From NCBI GenBank assembly GCA_018267275.1, contig JAFDYV010000012.1, positions 124,001 to 188,000 on the forward strand: DNA of 64,000 nucleotides. Reading direction: 5' to 3'. This stretch comes from Bacteroidota bacterium (lineage in GTDB: Bacteria > Bacteroidota > Bacteroidia > Cytophagales > Cyclobacteriaceae). Made by a program: the position numbers and the translations under genes. The notes under the pieces are model-generated. The model searched no databases. It was not told the origin of the DNA and saw nothing but the letters and a program-made list of their open reading frames with translations. This document shows, piece by piece, positions 9,876 through 18,410 of the stretch; position 1 is the first letter of the stretch; every line of letters starts with the position of its first letter.

Positions 9876-10478
9876 ATGTATGGAATTTTTAAACGTGCGA
9901 TGGACTTGGCGGTAGCTCTGGTGCTCTTAATTTGCGTATCACCGATTATCATTCTTGCTGCGTTAGCTTTGGCGGTCGCGAATAATGGAGCTATTTTTTT
10001 TATACAATCTCGCCCTGGCTGGAGAGGGCGAATCTTCAAAATAGTGAAGTTCAAAACAATGAACGATAAAAAGGATGTGCACGGCATACTGCTCCCCGAT
10101 GATAAGCGAATGACCAAAGTTGGGGAGTTGGTTAGAAAGCTATCCCTTGATGAACTTCCGCAGCTGATTAATGTAGTTAAGGGTGAAATGTCAATCGTTG
10201 GACCTCGCCCGCTGCTGGTTGATTATCTTGGTCTTTATAATGTGGATCAGGCGAGGAGGCATGAAGTGAGGCCCGGCATAACGGGGTGGGCGCAAGTAAA
10301 CGGACGGAATGCAATTTCTTGGAAAAAACGATTGGAACTGGACGTATGGTACGTTGATCACCAATCGTTTTGGTTAGATATAAAAATCATGTGGATGACA
10401 GTATTAAAAGTAATAAAAAGAGAAGGTGTCTCAGCCGAAGGAATGAAAACGATGCCAAGATTTACTGGAGATAATTAA
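9876..10478 (+). CDS. Initiating bacterial sugar transferase, PglC-like
   Basis: 200 residues, the short monotopic phosphoglycosyl transferase form. An N-terminal hydrophobic re-entrant helix (about residues 9-33, VALVLLICVSPIIILAALAL) is followed by FKIVKFKTMND, the LSLDELPQLINVVKGEMSIVGPRP signature and RPGITGWAQVNGRN. The DE pair in DELPQ is catalytic in the family. It transfers a phospho-sugar from a UDP-sugar to undecaprenyl phosphate at the inner membrane, the first committed step of glycan assembly. Length and C-terminus (EGVSAEGMKTMPRF) match Campylobacter PglC, and PglD-, PglE- and PglF-like genes lie downstream, so phospho-diacetylbacillosamine is the likely sugar. Confidence 0.9.
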   Translation: MYGIFKRAMDLAVALVLLICVSPIIILAALALAVANNGAIFFIQSRPGWRGRIFKIVKFKTMNDKKDVHGILLPDDKRMTKVGELVRKLSLDELPQLINVVKGEMSIVGPRPLLVDYLGLYNVDQARRHEVRPGITGWAQVNGRNAISWKKRLELDVWYVDHQSFWLDIKIMWMTVLKVIKREGVSAEGMKTMPRFTGDN

Positions 10479-10494
10479 GTTAAATACATGGTAT

Positions 10495-11136
10495 ATGAAT
10501 GATATTGCTATTTTCGGAGCGGGCGGTTTTGGGAGAGAGGTGAAGATGTTAATTGATCAGATTAATCAATCAAATCAACGCTGGCGTTTTTTTGGTTACT
10601 TTGATGATGGAATTCAAAAGGGTACTTTGATAAATGGGTACCCGGTGAAGGGGACAGCGCAAGACTTACTCAAACTTGACCGCGAACTCTACGTGGTCTT
10701 TGCTATTGGTAATCCCAAGGTAAAAAAGAGTGTAGTTGAAATCGTGAAGGCTAATCAATACTTGAAGTTTCCAACCCTGGTACACCCCACGGTGTTGATG
10801 GACAGCGACTTCGTTCAACTTATTGAGGGATGCATCATTACGGCTAACAATGTCATTACGACCAATATCAACATTGGAAAGCATGTTATTGTCAACCTTT
10901 CTTGTACCATTGGCCACGACACCTCAATTGGAGACTATAGCTCGATAATGCCTGGCGTGAATATTTCTGGTGAGGTGGCCATGCAGGAAGGTGTGTATGT
11001 TGGTACCGGGGCAAAAATCATCAATCAACTCACCTTGGGCGAATGGTCGGTGGTTGGTGCAGGCGCTGTTGTCTCCAAAGATGTAGCGCCTCATACAACG
11101 GTTGTGGGTGTTCCTGCCAAGCCATTGATTCAATGA
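10495..11136 (+). CDS. Sugar O/N-acyltransferase, PglD-like (left-handed beta-helix)
   Basis: 213 residues. The N-terminal nucleotide-sugar binding subdomain (IAIFGAGGFGREVKMLIDQI, GYFDDG) is followed by hexapeptide repeats that form a left-handed beta-helix (about residues 95-205, ending GVPAKPLIQ). The general-base His of the PglD/NeuD family is expected in CTIGHDTSIGDYS. The predicted reaction is acetyl-CoA-dependent acetylation of a UDP-4-amino-sugar. It lies 16 bases after the PglC-like gene and overlaps the exosortase gene by ATGA, so it is in the same operon. Confidence 0.88.
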   Translation: MNDIAIFGAGGFGREVKMLIDQINQSNQRWRFFGYFDDGIQKGTLINGYPVKGTAQDLLKLDRELYVVFAIGNPKVKKSVVEIVKANQYLKFPTLVHPTVLMDSDFVQLIEGCIITANNVITTNINIGKHVIVNLSCTIGHDTSIGDYSSIMPGVNISGEVAMQEGVYVGTGAKIINQLTLGEWSVVGAGAVVSKDVAPHTTVVGVPAKPLIQ

Positions 11137-11672
11137 AACTGTTTACTGAAAACCGAGCAGCGTTTGTATTCATTGTCAAATTCGTAATTCTGTATTTGGC
11201 TGCAAATACTCTTTACGGTTTTTGGATCGAATGGTACAGTCCCTCCGCTGACCCGATGACCGTGCAGGTGGCTAAAATGACGGCAAAAGGTATTGCATGG
11301 TTCGATGGTGACGTAAAGGCAATTGAGATGGCAAATTCAAAAAACGTGGCCATTCGAAATGCTGAGGGCATTGTTATTGAAGTCTTTGAAGGCTGCAATG
11401 GTATTAACGTAATGCTGGTTTTTTTATCGTTCATCATTGCGTTCCGCGGCACGCTGGCGAAGACCGCAAAGTTTGCAGCAATCGGATGCGCTGTCATTTA
11501 CTTGCTCAATCTGCTACGCGTGGGTGCGCTTTATACTGTAGAACTTAACTGGCCTCGTTATTTATACTTTTTCCATAAGTATCTTTTCACAGGAGGAATT
11601 TACCTCGCGGTGTTTTTTATGTGGTACCTGTGGGCAAGACAAGTAAAAACAGATGTGCGGCAGCAATCATGA
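11133..11672 (+). CDS. xrtF: Exosortase family protein XrtF
   Basis: About 179 residues from ATG 11133, which overlaps the preceding stop. A longer frame from 11043 exists but runs through the acetyltransferase gene and is rejected. The protein has several membrane segments. The exosortase core is visible: EGCNGINVMLVFLSFIIAF with the active-site Cys, then NLLRVGALY with the conserved Arg, then the His of FFHKYLFTGG. Exosortases are intramembrane transpeptidase-like enzymes that cleave a C-terminal hydrophobic sorting signal; XrtF is the small Bacteroidota type. The next frame starts inside its last 20 bases and encodes the usual partner. Confidence 0.87.
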   Translation: MKLFTENRAAFVFIVKFVILYLAANTLYGFWIEWYSPSADPMTVQVAKMTAKGIAWFDGDVKAIEMANSKNVAIRNAEGIVIEVFEGCNGINVMLVFLSFIIAFRGTLAKTAKFAAIGCAVIYLLNLLRVGALYTVELNWPRYLYFFHKYLFTGGIYLAVFFMWYLWARQVKTDVRQQS

Positions 11673-12096
11673 TCGTCTGGCGATCGCTGGCCGGTGGCGT
11701 GTAGCTCTGGTCTTGATTTCATTGGTAGGGCTTGCGGTAGTTTTTCTGTTTCAGCAGGCAAGTTTGTTACAGGCTTGGATTTCACAGCAACAAAATCCCA
11801 ACCTGTTTTTTGCAGTTCAGCGCTTGCTCCGCGTGTTGTTAAACGATGGATTTATGACACTCATGCTAGTGGGGTGGTTTGCCTCGCGCAACGTTTTCAA
11901 AATGGCTTTGATATTACAAGCCATCGACCTCTTTATACTGCTTCCAATCTACTTGGCCATCAAGTTATCCATCGAGGGTAACACGGAAATTTCCTCACCG
12001 CTGCTTTCGCAGTTTCATCGGCTAATAGTTAATCCCACCTTACTGATTTTGCTCATTCCTGCCGTATATTTCCAGCGGTTTAGCAACAAGGAATGA
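11653..12096 (+). CDS. Exosortase F system-associated membrane protein
   Basis: 147 residues with four predicted membrane segments. The arrangement LLRVLLNDGFMTLMLVGW, then QAIDLFILLPIYLAIK, then FHRLIVNPTLLILLIPAVYFQRF matches the small proteins known to accompany XrtF in Bacteroidota. Its start ATG at 11653 overlaps the end of xrtF by 20 bases in another frame. The stop overlaps the aminotransferase start (ATGA). The molecular role of this partner is not known; tight coupling to xrtF suggests a complex or a chaperone-like role in the membrane. Confidence 0.8.
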   Translation: MCGSNHDRLAIAGRWRVALVLISLVGLAVVFLFQQASLLQAWISQQQNPNLFFAVQRLLRVLLNDGFMTLMLVGWFASRNVFKMALILQAIDLFILLPIYLAIKLSIEGNTEISSPLLSQFHRLIVNPTLLILLIPAVYFQRFSNKE

Positions 12097-13217
12097 GTCA
12101 ACGAATCTACCTGTCTCCTCCACACATGGGCGGAGACGAAATCAAGTTTGTACAAGAAGCTTTCGATACCAACTGGGTTTCCCCGGCTGGTCCGCATATT
12201 GACGCCTTCGAAAAGGAACTTGCGCAATACAACGGTATCGAATACTGCGCGGCCCTTTCATCTGGCACGGCTGCCATCCATCTTGCACTGATTATTTTGG
12301 GGGTTGAGCGTGGCGATGAAGTCATTTGCTCGACATTTACATTTTCGGGTTCATGCAACCCAATCGTCTACTTGGGGGCAACGCCTGTTTTTGTAGACTC
12401 TGAAAGCGACACCTGGAATATGGATCCGGACCTCCTTGAAGAGGCAATTGTTGCCCGCATCAAGGTCGGAAAAAAACCGAAAGCAATCATACTGGTACAT
12501 CTTTACGGCATGCCTGCAAAGATTAACTTGATTTCAGAAATTGCGAAAAAATACGAAATACCAATTGTTGAGGATGCTGCCGAGGCACTGGGTTCCAAGT
12601 ATAACAACCAAAAGCTGGGTACTTTTGGCGACTTAGGTGTGTACTCCTTCAACGGCAACAAAATAATCACCACTTCCGGGGGCGGTGCCCTCGTTTCTCG
12701 TAATGAGAAATGGATCCAGAAGGCTCGTTTCTTGGCCACCCAAGCCCGTGACCATGCGCCACATTATCAACACTCCGAAATAGGTTATAACTATCGTTTG
12801 AGCAATATCTCAGCAGGCATTGGCCGGGGGCAATTGCAAGTTCTGGAACAGCGGGTGGCTCGTAAGCGACAAATCTTTGAAAAATACCGTAGTGCACTTT
12901 CGGGTTTGCCGGTTTCTTTTCAACCGGAGCAGGGGGTTAGTTTCTCAAACCGCTGGCTTACAACTGTTGTATTGAATTCTGAAAATCAGTCAGTTAAGCC
13001 ACTAGATATCATTCAAAACCTTGAGAAGCATAACATTGAATCAAGGCCCCTTTGGAAGCCGATGCACTTGCAGTCAGTGTTTAAAAGTGCACCGGCATTT
13101 GTGAATGGTGTATCAGAGCGACTTTTTAAAAACGGGTTGTGCCTACCTAGTGGAACGGCTATGAATGAACGTGAGGTGGAGGATGTGGTAACAAAAGTGC
13201 AAGAAGTGATTGCATAG
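12093..13217 (+). CDS. DegT/DnrJ/EryC1/StrS aminotransferase, PglE-like
   Basis: 374 residues, PLP-dependent fold type I. Seen are LSSGTAAIHLALIILGVERGDEV (cofactor phosphate loop), IVEDAAEALGS with the Asp that contacts the pyridine nitrogen, and the Lys of SFNGNKIITTSGGG that forms the Schiff base (PglE and DesI-type enzymes have GNK). Opening MSQRIYLSPPHMGGDE is characteristic of the PglE/LegC group that aminates UDP-4-keto-6-deoxy-HexNAc. With the PglF-, PglD- and PglC-like genes it completes a bacillosamine-type pathway. It overlaps the exosortase partner gene by four bases. Confidence 0.9.
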   Translation: MSQRIYLSPPHMGGDEIKFVQEAFDTNWVSPAGPHIDAFEKELAQYNGIEYCAALSSGTAAIHLALIILGVERGDEVICSTFTFSGSCNPIVYLGATPVFVDSESDTWNMDPDLLEEAIVARIKVGKKPKAIILVHLYGMPAKINLISEIAKKYEIPIVEDAAEALGSKYNNQKLGTFGDLGVYSFNGNKIITTSGGGALVSRNEKWIQKARFLATQARDHAPHYQHSEIGYNYRLSNISAGIGRGQLQVLEQRVARKRQIFEKYRSALSGLPVSFQPEQGVSFSNRWLTTVVLNSENQSVKPLDIIQNLEKHNIESRPLWKPMHLQSVFKSAPAFVNGVSERLFKNGLCLPSGTAMNEREVEDVVTKVQEVIA

Positions 13218-13223
13218 CAGTTT

Positions 13224-13250
13224 TTTGGGTTACTTTATTCCATATATTTG
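13224..13250 (+). promoter_or_regulatory. Bacteroidota-type promoter candidate
   Basis: TATATTTG at 13243-13250 fits the Bacteroidota -7 consensus TAnnTTTG, and TTTG at 13224-13227 could serve as the -33 box, though the 15-base spacing is short. Transcription would begin near 13256, so an ATG at 13256 would be leaderless. This favours the ATG at 13274 as the start of the next gene. Confidence 0.45.
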
Positions 13251-13273
13251 TACCTATGCGAGATTGTGCGACC

Positions 13274-16200
13274 ATGAAATTTCAAACCATACTGGCGATT
13301 TTATCTCTTCTGTTATGCTTTACAGCAATTGACACCCTTGGCCAAAGATATGCCAGGGCAGACGGTGCTTGGGGTGGGCTCATTTGGGCTTCAACTCCAA
13401 ATGGAGTGGCAGGGTCAGCGAGTACGCCCACTGCAACCGATGATGTATACACTAACGGCTTTCAGATATCTTCTAGTTCCTCGATAAATTGTAAGGATCT
13501 ATATATTGATTCCAATAGAGGTACGGCTTCAATCGTGCTATCAAGTTTTGCAACGCTTACCGTTAACGGAACATTGACCGGTTGGGATGGATCCGGTGAA
13601 GCGGTACCGGTGGCAAACTGTATCACTTTTGGAGGCACTTCTAGATTGAGGCTCACTGGGTCAAACATAACAAACCCAACTTACGCTCCTGACTATGTTG
13701 TGTATGCATTCGATGACACCTCACCAATTGGGCGCTTGGTTTTCGACTTTGGTTCGGGGGTCACGCGAAGAATTATTGCCCCGTTGAATGTGACTAGTAC
13801 TTTCACTTTAACTTCGGGTACACTGGTGCCAGACCCTGGTGCATTTATCCAAATTGGATCTAGCGGGTCGATGGTTATCAACTCAGGGGCGGTGCTAAAT
13901 ACGAACGATCCAATCCATGGTGGCAACAGTGGTAGTCTATTCAATAGCTTGACAATCTCAGGGACTATCACAACATCTAGCTACATCAATACAACAAATT
14001 TTACTTTCAATTCTGGTGGGACTTTGAATACCTCGTTTTCTGGCGCAAATCAGACTGAGGGTTGGTGGTTCCAGTCGTCTAGGCCAAGTGGCAGTCAAAC
14101 AATGGATGCTAACTTCACTGTGAATTACGCATCATCATCAGCTCAGAATATTTATACAACTGCCTATGGCAATCTTACATTAAGTGGCATATCGACCAAA
14201 ACTCCAGTAGGAGGCGGATCCATTACTGTGGCAGGGAACTTAACATTTTCGAACGCTACACTCAACTCATCTCAGCTATTTGTTTTCAATGGTGTTGCAA
14301 GTCAGTCAATCGCAGGTCCTGGAACAGCTAATTTTAATGCAGGTCTTCAGGTCAATAAATCTGGCACACTTACTTTGAATAAAACTATTTCTGTACAGGG
14401 AGGGCTTACCATTACATCTGGCACATTGGATCTCGGATCAAACACTTTAAGTTTGTCTGGCAACCTGTCTAACAGCGGAACCTTGACCGCCTCGGCCAGT
14501 ACCCTCAACATTACTGGCAGTTCGTCATTTTCCGGTTCGGTCCTAACTTTGAACAATTTAACCATTAGCGGCACCGGTTCACTCACTGCACCTGCTACTC
14601 TTAACATCGCGGGCAACTTCACAAATAATGGTAGTTTTAATGCAAATGGTGGTGTGTTGATATTTAATGGATCAGCGCCCCAGACTATCGGTGGTTCAAC
14701 GGTGACCAGTTTCTATGACGTAACTACCTCCAATGCCGTTTCTCTTACCAGCCCACAAAATCTTACAGGTATTCTTACAGTGAGCAGCAATACTTTCACG
14801 ACCAATAATAACTTAACGCTGGTGTCTACCGCTAGCTCTGACGCGATGATCGGAAATTCTGCGGGCACGGTGTCGGGCAACGTAACGGTTCAAAAATATT
14901 TGAACAATACTGTAAAATCGTACAGGTATCTCAGTTCGCCCGTGGTCGGGGCCACTGCCGCGGCTTGGAAGTCGTCCTTCCCCATCACTGGCACTTTCAA
15001 TGACCCTTCTACTCAGGGCGAATGGCCTGGAATTCCGGGTATTGTACAAGCCTCGCCCTCTATGTACAGTTACAACGAGCCTGCAGGCGGGGCTCTGGGT
15101 GCAAGATTCGCATCATTCCCTGCTAACGGCACAAGTACTAGTGGAGCAACTTTGGTTAGTGGCACGGGATATGCGGCTTTTATCAGGCAGACGAGCCCTA
15201 TTACATTATCCGTAAATGGAACAGTTCGCCAGGGAACCAATGTTCAAATTAACCTCACCAATACCAGCGGTGATCCAACTGATGATGGTTGGAACTTGAT
15301 TGGCAACCCATTTCCAGCCCCGCTCAACTGGTCAACCGTAGCAATTCCTCCCAATGTGTCCGGCACGATGTCTTTAAAAGACAATAATGGAATATTGGTA
15401 AGCCCAGGAAGCTATGTTACATGTTCAGGTGGTGCATGTACACCCGGAAGCTACAATGGCATTATTCCTATCGGGCAAGCCTTTTGGGTGAGGCGCACTG
15501 CTGTTGGTACTGGCCCCATCACATTTAGTGAGAGCAATAAATCCACTACCAGAAATCCCACATTTTTGCGAACGGAGACGATCGCAAATTTGCTCCGTGC
15601 GAAACTCTCGGGCAATGGCAGAGAAGATGAGTTGGTCGTGCGATTGGCAACGGGTGCATCTGATGCTGCGGACAACAAGTTTGACGGCTTCAAGTTGAAC
15701 AATGATTTTTTGAACTTTTATTCGGTTTCGATCGATGGCCAAAAATTGGCGATCAATGGTGCAGCGCCTTTGACTGCAGAACAGTCAATTAAGAGTTTTC
15801 CTTTACGGATCGAAGGCAATGGAAATTGGGTAGTTTCTCCAGGATCATATCGAATTTCCATCACGGAAATTGAATCATTTGACAGTGGGATTGAGATTTA
15901 CCTGAAGGATGCTTATTTGAAGGACTCTCTGATGGTGAGTCAAAATTTTGAGTACAACTTTTCAACGGTGACAGATCCGAAATCATATAAAGATCGTTTT
16001 AGTCTAATTATTGGACGACCGTCTGTAACGACTGCCGCTTCAGATGATAGCGCCAACGGCATCACAAAGATTTATCCAAATCCAACCAACGGAGAATTTA
16101 CCATTGAAACCGAACAATCTGCAGACAAGACTGCCACAATCCTTAATTCAATTGGGCAGCGAATCGGCAAAGTTGACTTAACTCCATCCGAAAAGTGGCT

Positions 16201-16300
16201 TGTTGGCACCTGGGACCTGGCCACGCAACCCGAGGGAGTTTATTTTGTGCAGATTGTTAATGGCAAAAAAGTACAGACTAAAAAAATTGTCAAGAAATGA
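13274..16300 (+). CDS. T9SS type A sorting domain-containing secreted protein
   Basis: About 1008 residues from ATG 13274, which gives a clean signal peptide (MKFQTILAILSLLLCFTAI... ending before TLGQ). The middle is a long Ser/Thr/Asn/Gly-rich array of beta-strand repeats such as SGTLDLGSNTLSLSGNLSNS and LTISGTGSLTAPATLNIAGN, suggestive of a beta-helix. The final ~80 residues (KIYPNPTNGEFTIE ... GVYFVQIVNGKKVQTKKIVKK) are a type A C-terminal domain that targets the protein through the type IX secretion system to the cell surface. Function unknown, possibly an adhesin or surface layer protein. It has its own promoter and overlaps the following small gene by ATGA. Confidence 0.88.
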   Translation: MKFQTILAILSLLLCFTAIDTLGQRYARADGAWGGLIWASTPNGVAGSASTPTATDDVYTNGFQISSSSSINCKDLYIDSNRGTASIVLSSFATLTVNGTLTGWDGSGEAVPVANCITFGGTSRLRLTGSNITNPTYAPDYVVYAFDDTSPIGRLVFDFGSGVTRRIIAPLNVTSTFTLTSGTLVPDPGAFIQIGSSGSMVINSGAVLNTNDPIHGGNSGSLFNSLTISGTITTSSYINTTNFTFNSGGTLNTSFSGANQTEGWWFQSSRPSGSQTMDANFTVNYASSSAQNIYTTAYGNLTLSGISTKTPVGGGSITVAGNLTFSNATLNSSQLFVFNGVASQSIAGPGTANFNAGLQVNKSGTLTLNKTISVQGGLTITSGTLDLGSNTLSLSGNLSNSGTLTASASTLNITGSSSFSGSVLTLNNLTISGTGSLTAPATLNIAGNFTNNGSFNANGGVLIFNGSAPQTIGGSTVTSFYDVTTSNAVSLTSPQNLTGILTVSSNTFTTNNNLTLVSTASSDAMIGNSAGTVSGNVTVQKYLNNTVKSYRYLSSPVVGATAAAWKSSFPITGTFNDPSTQGEWPGIPGIVQASPSMYSYNEPAGGALGARFASFPANGTSTSGATLVSGTGYAAFIRQTSPITLSVNGTVRQGTNVQINLTNTSGDPTDDGWNLIGNPFPAPLNWSTVAIPPNVSGTMSLKDNNGILVSPGSYVTCSGGACTPGSYNGIIPIGQAFWVRRTAVGTGPITFSESNKSTTRNPTFLRTETIANLLRAKLSGNGREDELVVRLATGASDAADNKFDGFKLNNDFLNFYSVSIDGQKLAINGAAPLTAEQSIKSFPLRIEGNGNWVVSPGSYRISITEIESFDSGIEIYLKDAYLKDSLMVSQNFEYNFSTVTDPKSYKDRFSLIIGRPSVTTAASDDSANGITKIYPNPTNGEFTIETEQSADKTATILNSIGQRIGKVDLTPSEKWLVGTWDLATQPEGVYFVQIVNGKKVQTKKIVKK

Positions 16301-16500
16301 AAGGGCTGTTTATGACTTTGGCAAGATTTATTTTCACTCTTTCACTTCTTTTGGTAATAAGCGTTGCTGGTCACGCCCAACCAGGTGATCCGGGTGGCGA
16401 TCCAGATGTTCCTATATCGGGTGTTGAATGGCTGATTGGGGCTGGGGGCGTCTACGGTATTCGAAAATTGATGAAGAAAAATAAGCAATCTGATAACTAG
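16297..16500 (+). CDS. Small secreted protein with PID-CTERM-like exosortase sorting tail
   Basis: 67 residues. An N-terminal signal peptide (LARFIFTLSLLLVISVAGHAQ) is followed by a short Pro/Gly/Asp linker (PGDPGGDPDVP). The tail PISGVEWLIGAGGVYGIRKL has a hydrophobic stretch, then the basic residues MKKNK. Short Bacteroidota proteins with a P-I-D/S-G motif, a hydrophobic helix and a basic tail are named PID-CTERM and are thought to be exosortase substrates. XrtF is encoded 4.6 kb upstream in the same locus. The gene starts inside the stop of the T9SS cargo. An ATG at 16312 is an alternative start. The role after processing is unknown. Confidence 0.72.
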   Translation: MKGLFMTLARFIFTLSLLLVISVAGHAQPGDPGGDPDVPISGVEWLIGAGGVYGIRKLMKKNKQSDN

Positions 16501-18400
16501 TTTTTTATTCAAGTTCCTACGGAACGTCAATATCCTTCCGCGTTGGGTCATCGTTTTTCTAGATGTGTCCATCATATACTTTTCTTGTTTATTAGGATAC
16601 ATCCTTCGCTTTAATTTCTCGCTAACCGATTTAGCACAAAGTAATTTTTTAAACGGCACAATGTTCTATACGGGTTGTGGTATTGTGGCCATAGCGATCA
16701 CCAGCAGCTACAAGGGTATTATTCGTTATACAGGCTTGCAAGATGGTGTCAGGATCATCACGATGGTTTTCTTAAATGCAGTTTTGGTTTCTATTGGCAA
16801 CCTCATCTTTTTCTACAATGGCCAAGGCAACATGGTGCCGTATTCGGTCATTGTTATCAGCTTCTTAAGCGCATCGCTCATCCTATTTAATTATCGGCTG
16901 TTGGTGAAATACATTTTTTCTTTTTACCGCAATGCAATTTTCAAGAAGCAGCGTGTACTCATTTTTGGTGCTGGCCAAACCGGCATTGTTACCCGCCATG
17001 TGATCGACTCATCGCCCCGCACACAAACTGTCGGTTTCTTGGAAAATGACCGTAACAAAATTGGTAAGGTGTTGGATGGTGCTAAGATATATGACGCCAG
17101 CTTCAAAGAACTTGAATTCCTGATCAAAGAGTTGTCGGCAGATGAAATTATCATCACCATTAAGGACTTGGCGCTCGATGTCAAAAATGAATTAGTAGAC
17201 ATTTGCATTCGCAATCAAGTGAAGGTGCGTATGATCCCACCCGTGGAGAAATGGGTGCGCGGTGAGTTGAGCATTAATCAAATCAAAGAGGTAAACATTG
17301 AAGATTTGTTAGGTCGTGAGTCCATTAAGTTGGACAACCCTTCGGTGCAACACGAGCTACAAGGCAAAAAGGTTTTGATTACGGGTGCCGCTGGCTCCAT
17401 TGGAAGTGAACTTGTAAGACAGGTGATTCGGTTTAATCCGGAGTTACTGATATTGATCGATCAGGCAGAGTCGGATTTGTACGAAATTGAACGTGAGATT
17501 CGTCAGGCGGAGAGTTGGACGAAGATCGTACTGTACCTGGCCGATATCACCAACAAAGACCGCGTTGAGGCTATTTTTAGAGCGCACACACCTGATACGG
17601 TTTTTCACGCGGCCGCCTATAAACACGTGCCGATGATGGAGAGTAACCCGGTGGAAGCGGTGCTATGCAATATCTTAGGTACCAAATTATTGGCTGATTT
17701 ATCAGTGCAATATGGGGTAAGGAAGTTTGTGATGATTTCAACCGATAAGGCGGTGAACCCCACCAATGTAATGGGCTGCAGCAAGCGGATAGCGGAAATC
17801 TACGTGCAGTCGCTCAATAACCACGTGAGTAGCACTGGCGGTAAGACCTCATTTGTAACTACCCGATTTGGCAACGTATTAGGCTCTAATGGTTCAGTAA
17901 TCCCGTTGTTTAAGAAGCAAATACAAGTAGGCGGGCCGGTAACCGTTACTCATCCTGAGGTGACACGCTATTTTATGACGATACCAGAGGCATGTCAGCT
18001 GGTACTGGAGGCTGGGACCATGGGCAAAGGCGGTGAGATTTTTATTTTCGATATGGGTAGCGCCATCAAGATTTCGGATTTGGCAAAGAAGATGATTTAC
18101 TTATCTGGGTTTGAGCCTCATAAGGATATCGAGATTGTATATACCGGGCTTCGAGAAGGGGAGAAGTTGTACGAGGAGTTACTCAACAACTTTGAAGACA
18201 CCTTACCAACCCACCATAAGAAAATCATGATTGCCAAAGTAAAGGAACATGCCTACGATGAAGTGAATCGCTACGTAGATCTCTTCCACGATTTGGTGTA
18301 CGATGCGAACGAGTTAAAAATGGTTGCTTTAATGAAGGAACTTGTTCCGGAGTACAAGAGTAACTACTCGCGCTATGAAATCTTAGACCAGCGCAACTAG
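16490..18400 (+). CDS. Membrane-bound NDP-sugar 4,6-dehydratase/epimerase, FlaA1/PglF-like
   Basis: Four N-terminal membrane segments, a first nucleotide-binding fold (VLIFGAGQTGIVTRHVI) and a C-terminal SDR domain with GAAGSIGSELVRQ, HAAAYKHVPMME and STDKAVNPTNVMG. This is the PglF/WbpM/CapD architecture that turns UDP-GlcNAc into UDP-4-keto-6-deoxy-HexNAc. The usual N-terminus is absent if the GTG at 16565 is used. The frame is open upstream to 16475 and encodes FLFKFLRNVNILPRW, conserved in the family, but holds no ATG, GTG or TTG. CTG at 16490, inside the previous gene's end, is the best candidate start and gives about 636 residues. Confidence 0.87.
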   Translation: MITSFLFKFLRNVNILPRWVIVFLDVSIIYFSCLLGYILRFNFSLTDLAQSNFLNGTMFYTGCGIVAIAITSSYKGIIRYTGLQDGVRIITMVFLNAVLVSIGNLIFFYNGQGNMVPYSVIVISFLSASLILFNYRLLVKYIFSFYRNAIFKKQRVLIFGAGQTGIVTRHVIDSSPRTQTVGFLENDRNKIGKVLDGAKIYDASFKELEFLIKELSADEIIITIKDLALDVKNELVDICIRNQVKVRMIPPVEKWVRGELSINQIKEVNIEDLLGRESIKLDNPSVQHELQGKKVLITGAAGSIGSELVRQVIRFNPELLILIDQAESDLYEIEREIRQAESWTKIVLYLADITNKDRVEAIFRAHTPDTVFHAAAYKHVPMMESNPVEAVLCNILGTKLLADLSVQYGVRKFVMISTDKAVNPTNVMGCSKRIAEIYVQSLNNHVSSTGGKTSFVTTRFGNVLGSNGSVIPLFKKQIQVGGPVTVTHPEVTRYFMTIPEACQLVLEAGTMGKGGEIFIFDMGSAIKISDLAKKMIYLSGFEPHKDIEIVYTGLREGEKLYEELLNNFEDTLPTHHKKIMIAKVKEHAYDEVNRYVDLFHDLVYDANELKMVALMKELVPEYKSNYSRYEILDQRN

Positions 18401-18410
18401 CACTAATTCA

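Noticed and set aside
11043..11132. Upstream extension of the exosortase frame
   Set aside because: It overlaps the acetyltransferase hexapeptide region for 90 bases, and the ATGA start at 11133 gives the normal XrtF N-terminus.
13256..13273. ATG at 13256 as the start of the T9SS protein
   Set aside because: It coincides with the predicted transcription start, and the six extra residues spoil the signal peptide; ATG 13274 is better.
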